Origin: CAVTWS01 sp963738445
GTDB taxonomy: Bacteria > Actinomycetota > Acidimicrobiia > Acidimicrobiales > SHLQ01
Direction of reading: 5' to 3'
DNA: 64,000 bases
Assembly (NCBI GenBank): GCA_963738445.1
Contig: CAVTWS010000006.1
Location: 1-64,000 of the forward strand
The notes beneath the pieces were generated by a model that was not told the origin of the DNA, made no database searches, and worked only from the letters and a program-made list of their open reading frames with translations. Below are positions 1-7,506 of the stretch, piece after piece (the first letter of the stretch is position 1; each line of letters begins with the position of its first letter). The translations under genes and the position numbers were made by a program.

Positions 1-1
1 T

Positions 2-736
2 TGCCTCGAGGCCTGGACCGTGGCGACCGCGGTGGCGGCGCAGACCGAACGCCTACGCGTCGGCCATCTCGTGTTGTGCTCGGAGTTCCGCCACCCGGTC
101 ACGCTGGCCAAGATGGCGGCCTCGCTCGATGTCATCTCGGGCGGCCGGCTCGATCTCGGCATCGGTTGGGGTTCGGTCCAGGAGGAACTGCAGGACTACG
201 GCTTCGGCGGCCCGACCAGTGGCGAGCGCTCGTCCCGGCTGGCGGAGATGCTCGAGATCATGGAGCTGCTGTGGACCGGCGAGCCGGTCGACTACCAGGG
301 CGCTCACTGGTCACTGTCGGATGCCGTTTGCCGTCCCCGTCCGGTCGCCGGCACGATCCCGATCCACATCGGAGGCGGCGGGGCCCGGCTGACCATGCCG
401 CTCGTGGCCCGGTGGGCCGACTGGTGGAACTGCCCGTCGTACGCCATGGACCGATTCGACGAGCTCCGGGCGCAGGCCGGTCATGCCCGGGTGTCGGTGC
501 AGCACCCGATCGGGCTGGCCACCTCGTCGGCCGAGCGCGACGAGGTCGTGAACGTCGCCGAACGCCGCTTCGGGGCCTGGGGTGGTCTCGTCGCCGGCAC
601 GCCCGACGAGGTGGCCGCCGCCCTCCGGGTCGAACGAGAAGCGGGGGCCGAGCTCTTCATCTGCCAGTTCAGCGACTTCGGTCGCCCCGAGACCATCCGC
701 CTCTTCGCCGACGAGGTCCTGCCGGCGCTGGCCTGA
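2..736 (+). CDS. LLM-class (F420-type) flavin-dependent oxidoreductase, 5' partial
   Basis: The frame enters from the left edge already coding (Cys-Leu-Glu-Ala-Trp), so the N-terminus lies outside the window; about 244 residues are visible. The segment RHPVTLAKMAASLDVIS followed by GGRLDLGIGWG is the classic bacterial-luciferase-like TIM-barrel signature, and PIHIGGGG in the C-terminal half is the usual cofactor-phosphate region. Family members oxidise or reduce small organics with FMN or coenzyme F420 in the cytoplasm; in actinobacteria F420 is the more likely cofactor, but the sequence alone does not prove it. A GTG at 20 could be a start, but family similarity reads through it. It converges with an EthD-like gene after 24 bases. 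Confidence 0.85.
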   Translation, partial: CLEAWTVATAVAAQTERLRVGHLVLCSEFRHPVTLAKMAASLDVISGGRLDLGIGWGSVQEELQDYGFGGPTSGERSSRLAEMLEIMELLWTGEPVDYQGAHWSLSDAVCRPRPVAGTIPIHIGGGGARLTMPLVARWADWWNCPSYAMDRFDELRAQAGHARVSVQHPIGLATSSAERDEVVNVAERRFGAWGGLVAGTPDEVAAALRVEREAGAELFICQFSDFGRPETIRLFADEVLPALA

Positions 737-760
737 CCGCGCCCCGAGGGACCTCGTCGC

Positions 761-1492
761 TCACGCCGGCCAGGCGTCCCACTGCATCATCGTGCGCATG
801 GGGCCGGCGAACAGAGGGCGAACCGCTCCGGACACCCAGCGCTCGCGCAGCACCGGAGCGAGGGCGGCGCTGACCGTCAGTGGGTCGTCGTCGAGGTACA
901 CGACGGTGGTGTGCTGCGGGTCGCCCTGGCAGTTCGGGTGCAGGTTCCACGTCGACGTGGAGCCGTACATCCACAGGCCCGCCACTCCCGGCGTCTCGAG
1001 CAGGGCCGGCACATGCTCGGCGTGCGTCCACTGGCGCCAGGCGTCGACGTTGGTCTCGACCGGCTCCTCGACGATCAGGACGATCCCCCGGTGCGGTCGG
1101 AACGGCACCACCTCGGGCGAGATGAGCGCCCGGGGCGCGGCGTACCAGTGCTGCAGCGCAGGCATCCGCAGCTGCAGACCCGGCCGGTACTCCGGGAACC
1201 GACCCATCTCCCGCAGTCGCGGCCCCAGGTTCATGAAATCCTCGTGCGTCTGCTGCACCGGGTCGCCGACGAGGTAGTTGACGAGGTTGCCGATGCCGGT
1301 CAGGGGGCCGTGTCCGGCGATGCGATGGTCCGGGTAGTCACCGTCGATGATGTACCGCAGGGCGAGCTGGATCCCCGGCAACTGATACTGCTCGGGCATG
1401 TGATCGAGCAGGTGCCACCGCAGATAGCTCCCGTCGTCGTCGGCCGGGGGCGGGGGCGTGAGACTGAAGAACGCGGCTTTGACTCGGATCAT
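761..1492 (-). CDS. EthD-like dimeric alpha-beta barrel protein
   Basis: A 243-residue protein starting at ATG 1492 (MIRVKAAFFSL); the frame is open further upstream but that extension reads into the divergent SnoaL-like gene. Two ferredoxin-like halves are suggested by YLRWHLLDHMPEQYQLPG near the N-terminus and WRQWTHAEHVPALLETPGVAG near the C-terminus, the W-x3-H-x-P pattern seen in EthD-type small barrels. EthD-type proteins accompany oxidative catabolic operons, and their chemistry is often unknown. A second EthD-like gene lies at 6098-6799. It is divergent from the SnoaL-like gene at 1562 with a 69-base gap. No substrate can be assigned. Confidence 0.6.
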   Translation of the reverse strand: MIRVKAAFFSLTPPPPADDDGSYLRWHLLDHMPEQYQLPGIQLALRYIIDGDYPDHRIAGHGPLTGIGNLVNYLVGDPVQQTHEDFMNLGPRLREMGRFPEYRPGLQLRMPALQHWYAAPRALISPEVVPFRPHRGIVLIVEEPVETNVDAWRQWTHAEHVPALLETPGVAGLWMYGSTSTWNLHPNCQGDPQHTTVVYLDDDPLTVSAALAPVLRERWVSGAVRPLFAGPMRTMMQWDAWPA

Positions 1493-1561
1493 GGCCGCGA
1501 ACTCTATGCTCCGGCTGCTGGGGCCACCAGGTTCCCGACCCAACGGCCCGCGGGAGGAACC

Positions 1562-1996
1562 ATGTCCGACACCCTCGAGACGCTCATCGCCAAACAGGCG
1601 ATCACCGAGGTGCTCCATCGCTACTGCTACGCGGTCGATCGCATGGATCCCGAGCTGGGAGCGCAGATCTGGCATCCCGACGGTCTGGCCCACTATGGCC
1701 CGGACATCTACGAGGGCTCGGGCGCCGGATTCATCGATTGGGTGTACGAGAGCCACAGTCACGCCGACGCCACGTCGCACCAGGTCACGAACATCATGAT
1801 CGAGGTCGACGGCGACACCGCGACCAGCGAGACCTACGTGACCGCATGCCTGCGAATGGGCAGCACCGACATCGTGGCCCGCGGCCGTTACCAGGACACC
1901 TGGTCGTGCCGCGATGGCGTGTGGCGGATCGACGTACGTGGCTTCGAGACCGACCTCATGCAGTTCCTGCCCGTCGCCGCTCTGCCCGCCGGCTGA
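1562..1996 (+). CDS. SnoaL-like / NTF2-fold protein
   Basis: A 144-residue protein starting at ATG 1562, 4 bases after a GGGAGG ribosome-binding site (1552-1557). The N-terminal ITEVLHRYCYAVDRMDPEL helix and the later RGRYQDTWSCRDGVWRID strand pair are typical of the SnoaL-like NTF2 superfamily, whose members act as small isomerases, hydratases or orphan binding proteins. The last ten codons and the stop are duplicated immediately downstream in the same phase (see the repeat at 1964-2029). Two other members occur in the window (5602-6033 and 36316-36834), each next to LLM or SDR genes, suggesting accessory roles in oxidative catabolism. Function is inferred from fold only. Confidence 0.8.
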   Translation: MSDTLETLIAKQAITEVLHRYCYAVDRMDPELGAQIWHPDGLAHYGPDIYEGSGAGFIDWVYESHSHADATSHQVTNIMIEVDGDTATSETYVTACLRMGSTDIVARGRYQDTWSCRDGVWRIDVRGFETDLMQFLPVAALPAG

Positions 1997-2029
1997 TTCC
2001 TGCCCGTCGCCGCTCTGCCCGCCGGCTGA
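1964..2029 (+). repeat. 33-bp perfect tandem duplication spanning a stop codon
   Basis: Two head-to-tail copies of one 33-base unit occupy 1964-1996 and 1997-2029. The unit carries the last ten codons of the SnoaL-like gene plus its TGA. Because 33 is a multiple of three, readthrough of the first stop would add ten residues and meet an identical second TGA. Confidence 0.95.
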
Positions 2030-2038
2030 TTCCCGATC

Positions 2039-2087
2039 GAACTGCGCGCGACAGCCGACACGAGAGGTCGGCGAGCGCGCGCAGTTC
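2039..2087. terminator. Stem-loop between convergent genes
   Basis: A 12-base perfect arm GAACTGCGCGCG (2039-2050) pairs with 2076-2087, and an inner arm GCCGAC (2054-2059) pairs with GTCGGC (2067-2072). It sits between the stop codons of the SnoaL-like gene (+) and the sulfotransferase (-). There is no T-tract, so a bidirectional terminator role is inferred from position and stability. Confidence 0.5.
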
Positions 2088-2106
2088 GGCAGTCAGCGAC
2101 TCGGCG

Positions 2107-3306
2107 TCAGCCGAGGAGAGGGCCGAAGCGGGCTCGGTAGGCACCGAATCGGGCGGCCAGTGATTCCTCGGTGATGCCGAAGTCGTCGGTCCGCTGCTCC
2201 TCCGTGCCCGGAGGCCGGCGGTTCGTGGTCCACCACTCCCGCATCTTCTGCTCGGTGTCGGCGGTGAGATCGCGGCCGAGCCAGTCGTACAACGAACGAA
2301 TCTCGTCGATCGGCTGGGCCTGGAAGGCCGAGAACGCGATGTCGTAGAAGCGGTCCTCCCTCCCCGCCGACCGGAAGGCCAGGCAACGGTCGACGGCCAG
2401 GGCCCACTGATGCAAGTTCATCTCGCCGACGGCGACGGGATCGAGGTCGACGTTGCCCATCGCCCCGAGCGTCGCGTACACGTCGGTCACCGAGGGGATG
2501 ACCTTGGACGGATCGCGATGCGTCATCACGAACCGGGTCTCGGGGAAGACCTTCTCGAAGTCGTCGAGGAACAACGTGTGGGTGGGGCTCTTGAGTTGCC
2601 ACCGCGTTGGCGGGCTCTTCCATTGGAGCAGCTTGAGCACCCGTCGCTCGTACCGGTACGTCGGCTCCATGTCGCAGTCGAGGAGCCAGTCGCCGTAGCT
2701 GGTGAGCCGCCCCATGGCCTGGAACGCCTGCGCCGTGAACTGGAGCGACATCAGGTCGTGGTCCTCCATCGGACCCGTCGCCGATTGGGGCAGCATCGAC
2801 CGCATGCGCGGCGCCACCATGTCCATCATCTCGACCATGGCCTCGGACGCCGCGATGCGGGCTTCGTCGGCCTCGGGCGACACGCACGGTGGCGGGCACG
2901 GCGTGGCCGCCTCCCACATGCGGAGCGAACGCACCGAAACATCCTCGCCGAGCATGTGGGCCAGCGCCGTCGAGCCGGTTCGGGGCAGGCCGACGCCGAG
3001 CAGCTCGACGAACACCTCCTGCTCCTCGATCTCGGGATGCCGGGTGAACCAGTCCTCGACCTGGAGTCGGTTCGACAGGGTGTGGCGGATCGAGCCGTAG
3101 AAGCTCTGCTCGCCGTACTCGGTGAACCGGGCGTCGGTGAGCCCCGAGCGCACCAGCACCTCGAGGCCCTCCTGCCAGCCGTCGGCCCCGAAATCCTCGA
3201 GCCCGGTGGCGGCGCGAGCCTCCGCTACGAGCTCAGCGACACGGGTGGTGGTGGCGCTCACACGTGGACCTTCGTCACGCTTCCAGCGTCTCCGGGAGTC
3301 ACTCAT
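2107..3306 (-). CDS. Sulfotransferase family protein (Sulfotransfer_3 type)
   Basis: A 399-residue protein starting at ATG 3306, which overlaps the stop of the upstream DUF7064-like gene in an ATGA. GVGLPRTGSTALAHML (about residues 100-115) is the 5'-phosphosulfate loop for PAPS, and MTHRDPSKVIPSV is the 3'-phosphate-binding segment. The family transfers sulfate from PAPS to hydroxyls, but many actinobacterial members have no known acceptor. Coupling to the DUF7064-like protein suggests the two act together. An alternative start is the GTG giving VSATTTRVAEL a few codons inside. Confidence 0.85.
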   Translation of the reverse strand: MSDSRRRWKRDEGPRVSATTTRVAELVAEARAATGLEDFGADGWQEGLEVLVRSGLTDARFTEYGEQSFYGSIRHTLSNRLQVEDWFTRHPEIEEQEVFVELLGVGLPRTGSTALAHMLGEDVSVRSLRMWEAATPCPPPCVSPEADEARIAASEAMVEMMDMVAPRMRSMLPQSATGPMEDHDLMSLQFTAQAFQAMGRLTSYGDWLLDCDMEPTYRYERRVLKLLQWKSPPTRWQLKSPTHTLFLDDFEKVFPETRFVMTHRDPSKVIPSVTDVYATLGAMGNVDLDPVAVGEMNLHQWALAVDRCLAFRSAGREDRFYDIAFSAFQAQPIDEIRSLYDWLGRDLTADTEQKMREWWTTNRRPPGTEEQRTDDFGITEESLAARFGAYRARFGPLLG

Positions 3307-4343
3307 GCCTCCAGCATCTCCGGTAGCGACGAGCGTTCGAGCATCCCGTTGGCCGACTCGCCATCCCAGGTGTAGGTGACGATCGCCTGCTGCAGGATCG
3401 GGTAGGCCGCACCATCGTTGGTGACCGGAATGGCGTGGTAGGCCGACAGCTGCGTCTCGCCGGCGATGCGGATCGTGCCCCGTTCGGTTTCGAGCACCAC
3501 CGAGACGTCCTCCCCCGTCGGCTGCATGCGCCGCAACCACGGGGCCTCGACGACCCGCGCCGGGATCAGGGCGCCGTCGCCGTCGAAGATGAACCCCTCG
3601 TTGTAGGTCGGCAACCCGTCGTCGCGGGGTGGGTAGACGAGGTGCCCGAACGCCTTGCCGCTCGGGAACACCGAGGACTGCCAGGCGTGACCCCAGAATC
3701 GGGCCAGGCGCCGGATCCCCTGCCGGCGGATCCGCAAGCCGCCGCCATCGAACCGGTGCTCCTGCCCGTCGACGGTGAAGGTTCCGGTGGCCCGGAACAG
3801 CTGCTCGAAGCGGGGACCGCCGATGAGGATCCCCTCCTCCTGTTCCGCCATCACCCGGCCGGCCTCCGGCAGGAGTTTGCCGTTCTCCCAGAGGGGTACG
3901 GCCGACCGGAGATCGAGCTCCAGCTTCACCGGAACTCGCTCCCCGCGGGGTGGGTGGGTACCGGCCATCTGGTGCTCGACGCTCGTCTCGACCGCCAGAC
4001 CGTCGAGCCGGAACCGCCAGTGGACGAAGGGCTCGACCAGTTCGAACGACAGCGGACCGGCTCCGAGTACCCGGGGCCGCCCGTCCGACCCGGCCGGGTC
4101 GTGGACCTCACCGTCTTGGAAGATCGTCAGCAAGCGGCCGCCGGCGAGGGCGATGTTGCACTGCACCTCGTGCGTCTCCCACTGGTCGGCCACCGCCTCG
4201 ATGCCGATGCGGGGCATGCCGAACTCGACGCCGTTGTCCCAGATCCAGGTGTTCACCGACTCCCGCATCTCCGGATCGGCGGGTTGCTCGGCAAAGACGA
4301 ACTCCCGGCTCTCGTCGAGTCCACTACTCAGATCGACCCCCAT
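3303..4343 (-). CDS. DUF7064/DUF7065-like protein of unknown function
   Basis: A 346-residue protein. ATG 4343 is chosen over an in-frame TTG at 4367 because GGGGAGG lies 5 bases before the ATG. The sequence is beta-rich, with repeated W/G strand motifs (VNTWIWDNGVEFGMPRIG, RFWGHAWQSSVF), recalling two-domain lipocalin-like folds of the AttH/DUF7064 kind; this family assignment is from memory of similar proteins. A longer, diverged relative is at 33292-34446. No catalytic motif is evident. It is the first gene of a two-gene operon with the sulfotransferase. A binding or isomerase role on hydrophobic substrates is possible but unproven. Confidence 0.55.
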   Translation of the reverse strand: MGVDLSSGLDESREFVFAEQPADPEMRESVNTWIWDNGVEFGMPRIGIEAVADQWETHEVQCNIALAGGRLLTIFQDGEVHDPAGSDGRPRVLGAGPLSFELVEPFVHWRFRLDGLAVETSVEHQMAGTHPPRGERVPVKLELDLRSAVPLWENGKLLPEAGRVMAEQEEGILIGGPRFEQLFRATGTFTVDGQEHRFDGGGLRIRRQGIRRLARFWGHAWQSSVFPSGKAFGHLVYPPRDDGLPTYNEGFIFDGDGALIPARVVEAPWLRRMQPTGEDVSVVLETERGTIRIAGETQLSAYHAIPVTNDGAAYPILQQAIVTYTWDGESANGMLERSSLPEMLEA

Positions 4344-4480
4344 GGCCACCTCCCCGAAGCTCGCCAAGGACTAGCCGGCCGATGTGACCGACGTCAACCT
4401 TGACCGGCGCCGCCGGCGCCGCCCGGCCACCCCGGTCGCGCCTTTCGAACCCCTCCCGGCGGCGGGGTAGGGTTCGCACC

Positions 4481-4672
4481 ATGAGCAGCGAGCGTGAATA
4501 CCACTGGGTGCTGCGGTGCCCGTGCGGCGAAGGCCTGACGGGGCTGACCGAGGACGAGATCGTCGAGGTCTCGTTCGCCCACCTCCAGGAGAAGCACCCC
4601 GACATGGCCGACGAGTACGAGCGCGAGCACATCTTGTTCATGGCCCAGCGTTTCGTCCGTCCAACGTCCTGA
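4481..4672 (+). CDS. Small DUF1059-like protein
   Basis: A 63-residue protein starting at ATG 4481. The pattern LRCPCGEGLTGLTEDEIVE, then a helix with HLQEKHPDM and a final EHILFMAQRF, matches the layout of DUF1059 proteins: a Cys-x-Cys near the start, a short linker and an amphipathic helix. Function is unknown. It is divergent from the DUF7064-like gene and converges with the LLM gene after 12 bases. The 137-base upstream gap holds a GGCGCC-gcc-GGCGCC hairpin at 4406-4420 and no promoter I can support. Confidence 0.6.
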   Translation: MSSEREYHWVLRCPCGEGLTGLTEDEIVEVSFAHLQEKHPDMADEYEREHILFMAQRFVRPTS

Positions 4673-4684
4673 CCCGGGCGTGGG

Positions 4685-5554
4685 TCACGGCTTCATACGT
4701 TCGGCCGCCCGGAGCAGGAGGTCGAGATGTTCAGGCCACTGCACTCCTGCCCTCAATGGGTTGACGGCTACCGACCCGACTCCGATGTCGGCCCACCGGG
4801 CGAGCCGGTCAGACACCCGGTCGAGTGAGTCGACCCGCACCGAGACGTGGCCCTCGACCCCGATGCAGGAAGGGTCGCGCCCGGCCGAACGAGCCGAGGC
4901 ACCGATCGCCTCCCACGCGTCCTCGAAACCACGTCCCGGCTGCAGGTGATGGAGAGGCAACCAGCCGTCGGCCACTCGACCGACCCGAGCCAGCGCTCGG
5001 GGATCCTCTCCGCAGCCGATCCAGATCGGCACCGGTTTCGCCGGCAATGGTGCCAGGCCGGCGGCTTCGATCTCGTCGAACCGGCCCGCGTGATCGAGCG
5101 TCGGCTCCGTCCAGAGTCGTCGCAGCAGGGCGATCTGTTCTTCCATCCGCGCCGCCCGGCCCGCGAAGTCGACACCCAAGGCCTGGTACTCGACTTCGTT
5201 CCACCCCAGGCCGACACCGAGCCGCAACCTTCCGGGGGCGAGCAGGGCGAGCGTGGCCACCTGCTTGGCCACCAGGGCGGTCTGCCGCTGCGGCAGCACC
5301 ATCACGCCCGTGACGAACTCGAGCGTGCAGGCTCGCGCCAGGTAGGCGAACAGCACCAGTGGCTCGAGGAACGGGTCGCGATGGTCGTACGCGCCGTCCC
5401 ACCCGGGTCGACGGTCCGAGTCCGCACCCAGCACGTGGTCGTAGACCAGGAGGTGGTCGTAGCCGGCGCCCTCGAGGCGCTGCACGAAGGTCACGAGCTC
5501 GTCGGGATCCACACGAGTGAACTCGGCCTGCGGGAACACAGCACCCAACCTCAC
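4685..5554 (-). CDS. LLM-class F420-dependent oxidoreductase
   Basis: A 289-residue TIM-barrel protein. GTG 5554 (VRLGAVFPQ) is preferred because a GGAGGGG lies upstream and an ATG at 5560 is out of frame. Typical features are the start RLGAVFPQ, GYDHLLVYDHVLG, VTGVMVLPQRQTALVAKQ, LRLGVGLGWNEVEYQALG and PIWIGCGEDPRAL. Together they define the luciferase-like monooxygenase family of the F420-using kind common in actinobacteria. It is complete and close to normal length. It is divergent from a SnoaL-like gene across 47 bases, which must carry both promoters. Substrate is unknown. Confidence 0.88.
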   Translation of the reverse strand: MRLGAVFPQAEFTRVDPDELVTFVQRLEGAGYDHLLVYDHVLGADSDRRPGWDGAYDHRDPFLEPLVLFAYLARACTLEFVTGVMVLPQRQTALVAKQVATLALLAPGRLRLGVGLGWNEVEYQALGVDFAGRAARMEEQIALLRRLWTEPTLDHAGRFDEIEAAGLAPLPAKPVPIWIGCGEDPRALARVGRVADGWLPLHHLQPGRGFEDAWEAIGASARSAGRDPSCIGVEGHVSVRVDSLDRVSDRLARWADIGVGSVAVNPLRAGVQWPEHLDLLLRAAERMKP

Positions 5555-5601
5555 GACATCGCTCCCCTCCCTAGACTCGCCCCGACCCTCAGGAGACCCC
5601 G

Positions 5602-6033
5602 ATGCCGAATGGCGAGCCATGGACCGACGTGCTCGAGATTCGCACGATCATCGATCGGTACGCCAACGGGATCGACCGACGCGACTGGGAGTCGGTGAGG
5701 TCGTGTTTCACATCCGACTGTCGCGCCGACTACGGCCGCTGGGGAAGCTGGACCGAGCGCGAGCCCTTCTTGACCTGGCTCGACGAGCTCCATCGGGATA
5801 TCGGGCCCACGATGCACCGCATGACCAACCACGACATCCGAGTCGACGGCGACATGGCAACCGCGATGTCGTACCTGGACGCCGTGCTGCTGGTCGAACA
5901 CCAAGGGCACGATCTGTTGCACGTCATCGGCACCTACACCGATGTGCTCGTCCGCACCTCGGACGGTTGGCAGATCAGCGAACGGAGGAGCGACACCGTG
6001 ATCTCGCAGCGAGGCGACCGCAAGCGGGCGTGA
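5602..6033 (+). CDS. SnoaL-like / NTF2-fold protein
   Basis: A 143-residue protein starting at ATG 5602 after CAGGAG. The first helix IRTIIDRYANGIDRRDWE and the RTSDGWQISERRSDT C-terminal strand pair are diagnostic of the SnoaL-like NTF2 fold. Within the putative pocket the TMHRMTNHDIRVDGD segment supplies polar residues (His, Asn, Asp). It is divergent from the F420-type oxidoreductase, so a partnership in the same transformation is plausible. It converges with the EthD-like gene at 6098 over 64 bases, where I see no strong hairpin. Confidence 0.8.
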   Translation: MPNGEPWTDVLEIRTIIDRYANGIDRRDWESVRSCFTSDCRADYGRWGSWTEREPFLTWLDELHRDIGPTMHRMTNHDIRVDGDMATAMSYLDAVLLVEHQGHDLLHVIGTYTDVLVRTSDGWQISERRSDTVISQRGDRKRA

Positions 6034-6097
6034 CACCGGTCGGATCAGGTCCGGCGACCCGAACCCCCGGGCATGTATCGACAGGGGACGGCTCCCG

Positions 6098-6799
6098 TCA
6101 CCCGAGGATGTGATGTTCTCTCATGAGGGAGCTGGTGGTGGTGGTGGGGTCGAGGAACAGGGGGATGTCCTCCCGGATCGCTCGGCTGTTCTGCGTCCAG
6201 TCACCTCCGTCGGCGCCGAAGAACCGGGCGGGATCGAGCACGTCGTCGACCTCCGCCAGGCCCTCCTCGCACACGGCATCGAAGTCCACCGAGCCGGCCA
6301 GCGGGAGCTCGACCACATTGCGGACGTAGGACCACTGCGGGTGGAGCCGCAAGGACAGCGGCTGGTGGATGTCGCGCCAGTGGTCGACGAACTCGGCCCG
6401 GCTCAGATGGGCGGCGCGATGGAGCAGCGACGTCAAAACGATGCCCGCTTGCGGTCGATCCGGGTCGGGCTGGGTCGGTCGATCCCACCGGGGCACCGAT
6501 TCGGTGACGATGCACGCGCTCCACTGGTAATCGTTCCAACCGGTGATGACCTCGTTGAGCTCGGACAGGTCATCGAATTGCTCGCCCCGCACCGCCAGCA
6601 GGGCGCCCAGGCGCGTGGCCGGGATCCGATCGCGCCACCACCGCGTGCTCGCGTCGTGGTCGAGCAAGGAGAGGGCCACGTTCGAGAATCGGACCGGATC
6701 CAGCCGACGCACCGACTCCACGGCGCCGGGCACGTCAGGTACGGCAATACGGTCGCCGGTCTCGACGCCGACGAACATCACCTTGGTCGTCCCCGTCAT
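6098..6799 (-). CDS. EthD domain protein, last gene of the importer operon
   Basis: A 233-residue protein whose ATG overlaps the LivF stop in an ATGA, so it is translated with the ABC importer. The central LSRAEFVDHWRDIHQPLSLRLHP contains the F-x-x-H-W-x-x-x-H pattern of the EthD/dimeric alpha-beta barrel family, and an N-terminal half with similar periodicity suggests a duplicated barrel. A small catabolic barrel protein coupled to a transporter suggests it handles the imported compound or an early product. No experimentally known substrate can be inferred. Confidence 0.72.
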   Translation of the reverse strand: MTGTTKVMFVGVETGDRIAVPDVPGAVESVRRLDPVRFSNVALSLLDHDASTRWWRDRIPATRLGALLAVRGEQFDDLSELNEVITGWNDYQWSACIVTESVPRWDRPTQPDPDRPQAGIVLTSLLHRAAHLSRAEFVDHWRDIHQPLSLRLHPQWSYVRNVVELPLAGSVDFDAVCEEGLAEVDDVLDPARFFGADGGDWTQNSRAIREDIPLFLDPTTTTSSLMREHHILG

Positions 6800-7506
6800 G
6801 CCTCAGCGGTCTCCCCGAAGTAGGCCGCTTCGAGGAGGCCGGGGTCGGCCCGGAGCTCACTCGCAGCACCTTCGAGCGACACCCGTCCGTGGACGAGCAC
6901 CAGAGCCCTGTCGGCGACTTCGAGCGCCAGAGCGACGTGTTGCTCGACCAGGATCACCACGGCGTTCGACTCGGTGGCGATGCGCCGGACCATCGGGAGC
7001 AACTGCTCCACGATCACCGGAGCCAGACCCATGCTCATCTCGTCGATGAGCAACACCCGCGGCTCCTGAACCAACGCGCGAGCCACCGCGAGCATCTGCT
7101 GTTCGCCACCGGAGAGGTTGCCGGCCAGCAGCTTGCGCCGGCCGACCAACGCAGGGAAGAGGTCGAAGGCGGCGTCGACCGTCGACGTACGCTTCCCCTG
7201 CGCCGCCCTGAGGTTCTCCTCGACGGTCAGCGTGGTGAACAGGGCTCGATCGTCGGGCACGAGCACCACGCCCGCCCGAGCGGCCACGGCCGGGCGGCCG
7301 TTCGGGATCTCGCGACCATCGACGCTGACGGTACCCGACTGCGCCGGGAGCAGGCCGGCGATCGTGGTGAGCAGCGTGGTCTTGCCGGCGCCGTTCGGGC
7401 CCAGGACGGCCACCACACTGCCGGCGGGGGCGCGGAGCTCGAACGAGGGGATGATGGTGATGTCGCCGTAGCCGGCCCTCAGGTCACTGCACGCGAACAG
7501 GCTCAC
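6796..7506 (-). CDS. livF: Branched-chain-type ABC importer ATP-binding protein (LivF family)
   Basis: A 236-residue ATPase starting at GTG 7506, overlapping the fusion gene stop in a GTGA. Walker A GPNGAGKT, signature LSGGEQQ, Walker B VLLIDEM with the typical LivF SMGLAP continuation, and a switch histidine in LVEQHVALAL are all present. It pairs with the LivG domain of the upstream fusion protein on the cytoplasmic face of the importer. The family (HAAT) carries branched-chain amino acids but also aromatic acids, amides and other organics; the catabolic setting here favours a non-amino-acid substrate. Confidence 0.93.
   Translation of the reverse strand: MSLFACSDLRAGYGDITIIPSFELRAPAGSVVAVLGPNGAGKTTLLTTIAGLLPAQSGTVSVDGREIPNGRPAVAARAGVVLVPDDRALFTTLTVEENLRAAQGKRTSTVDAAFDLFPALVGRRKLLAGNLSGGEQQMLAVARALVQEPRVLLIDEMSMGLAPVIVEQLLPMVRRIATESNAVVILVEQHVALALEVADRALVLVHGRVSLEGAASELRADPGLLEAAYFGETAEA

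Noticed and set aside
1..873. Frame-1 open frame at the left edge
   Set aside because: It is Arg/Gly/Pro-rich without motifs, while frame 2 carries the LLM signature.
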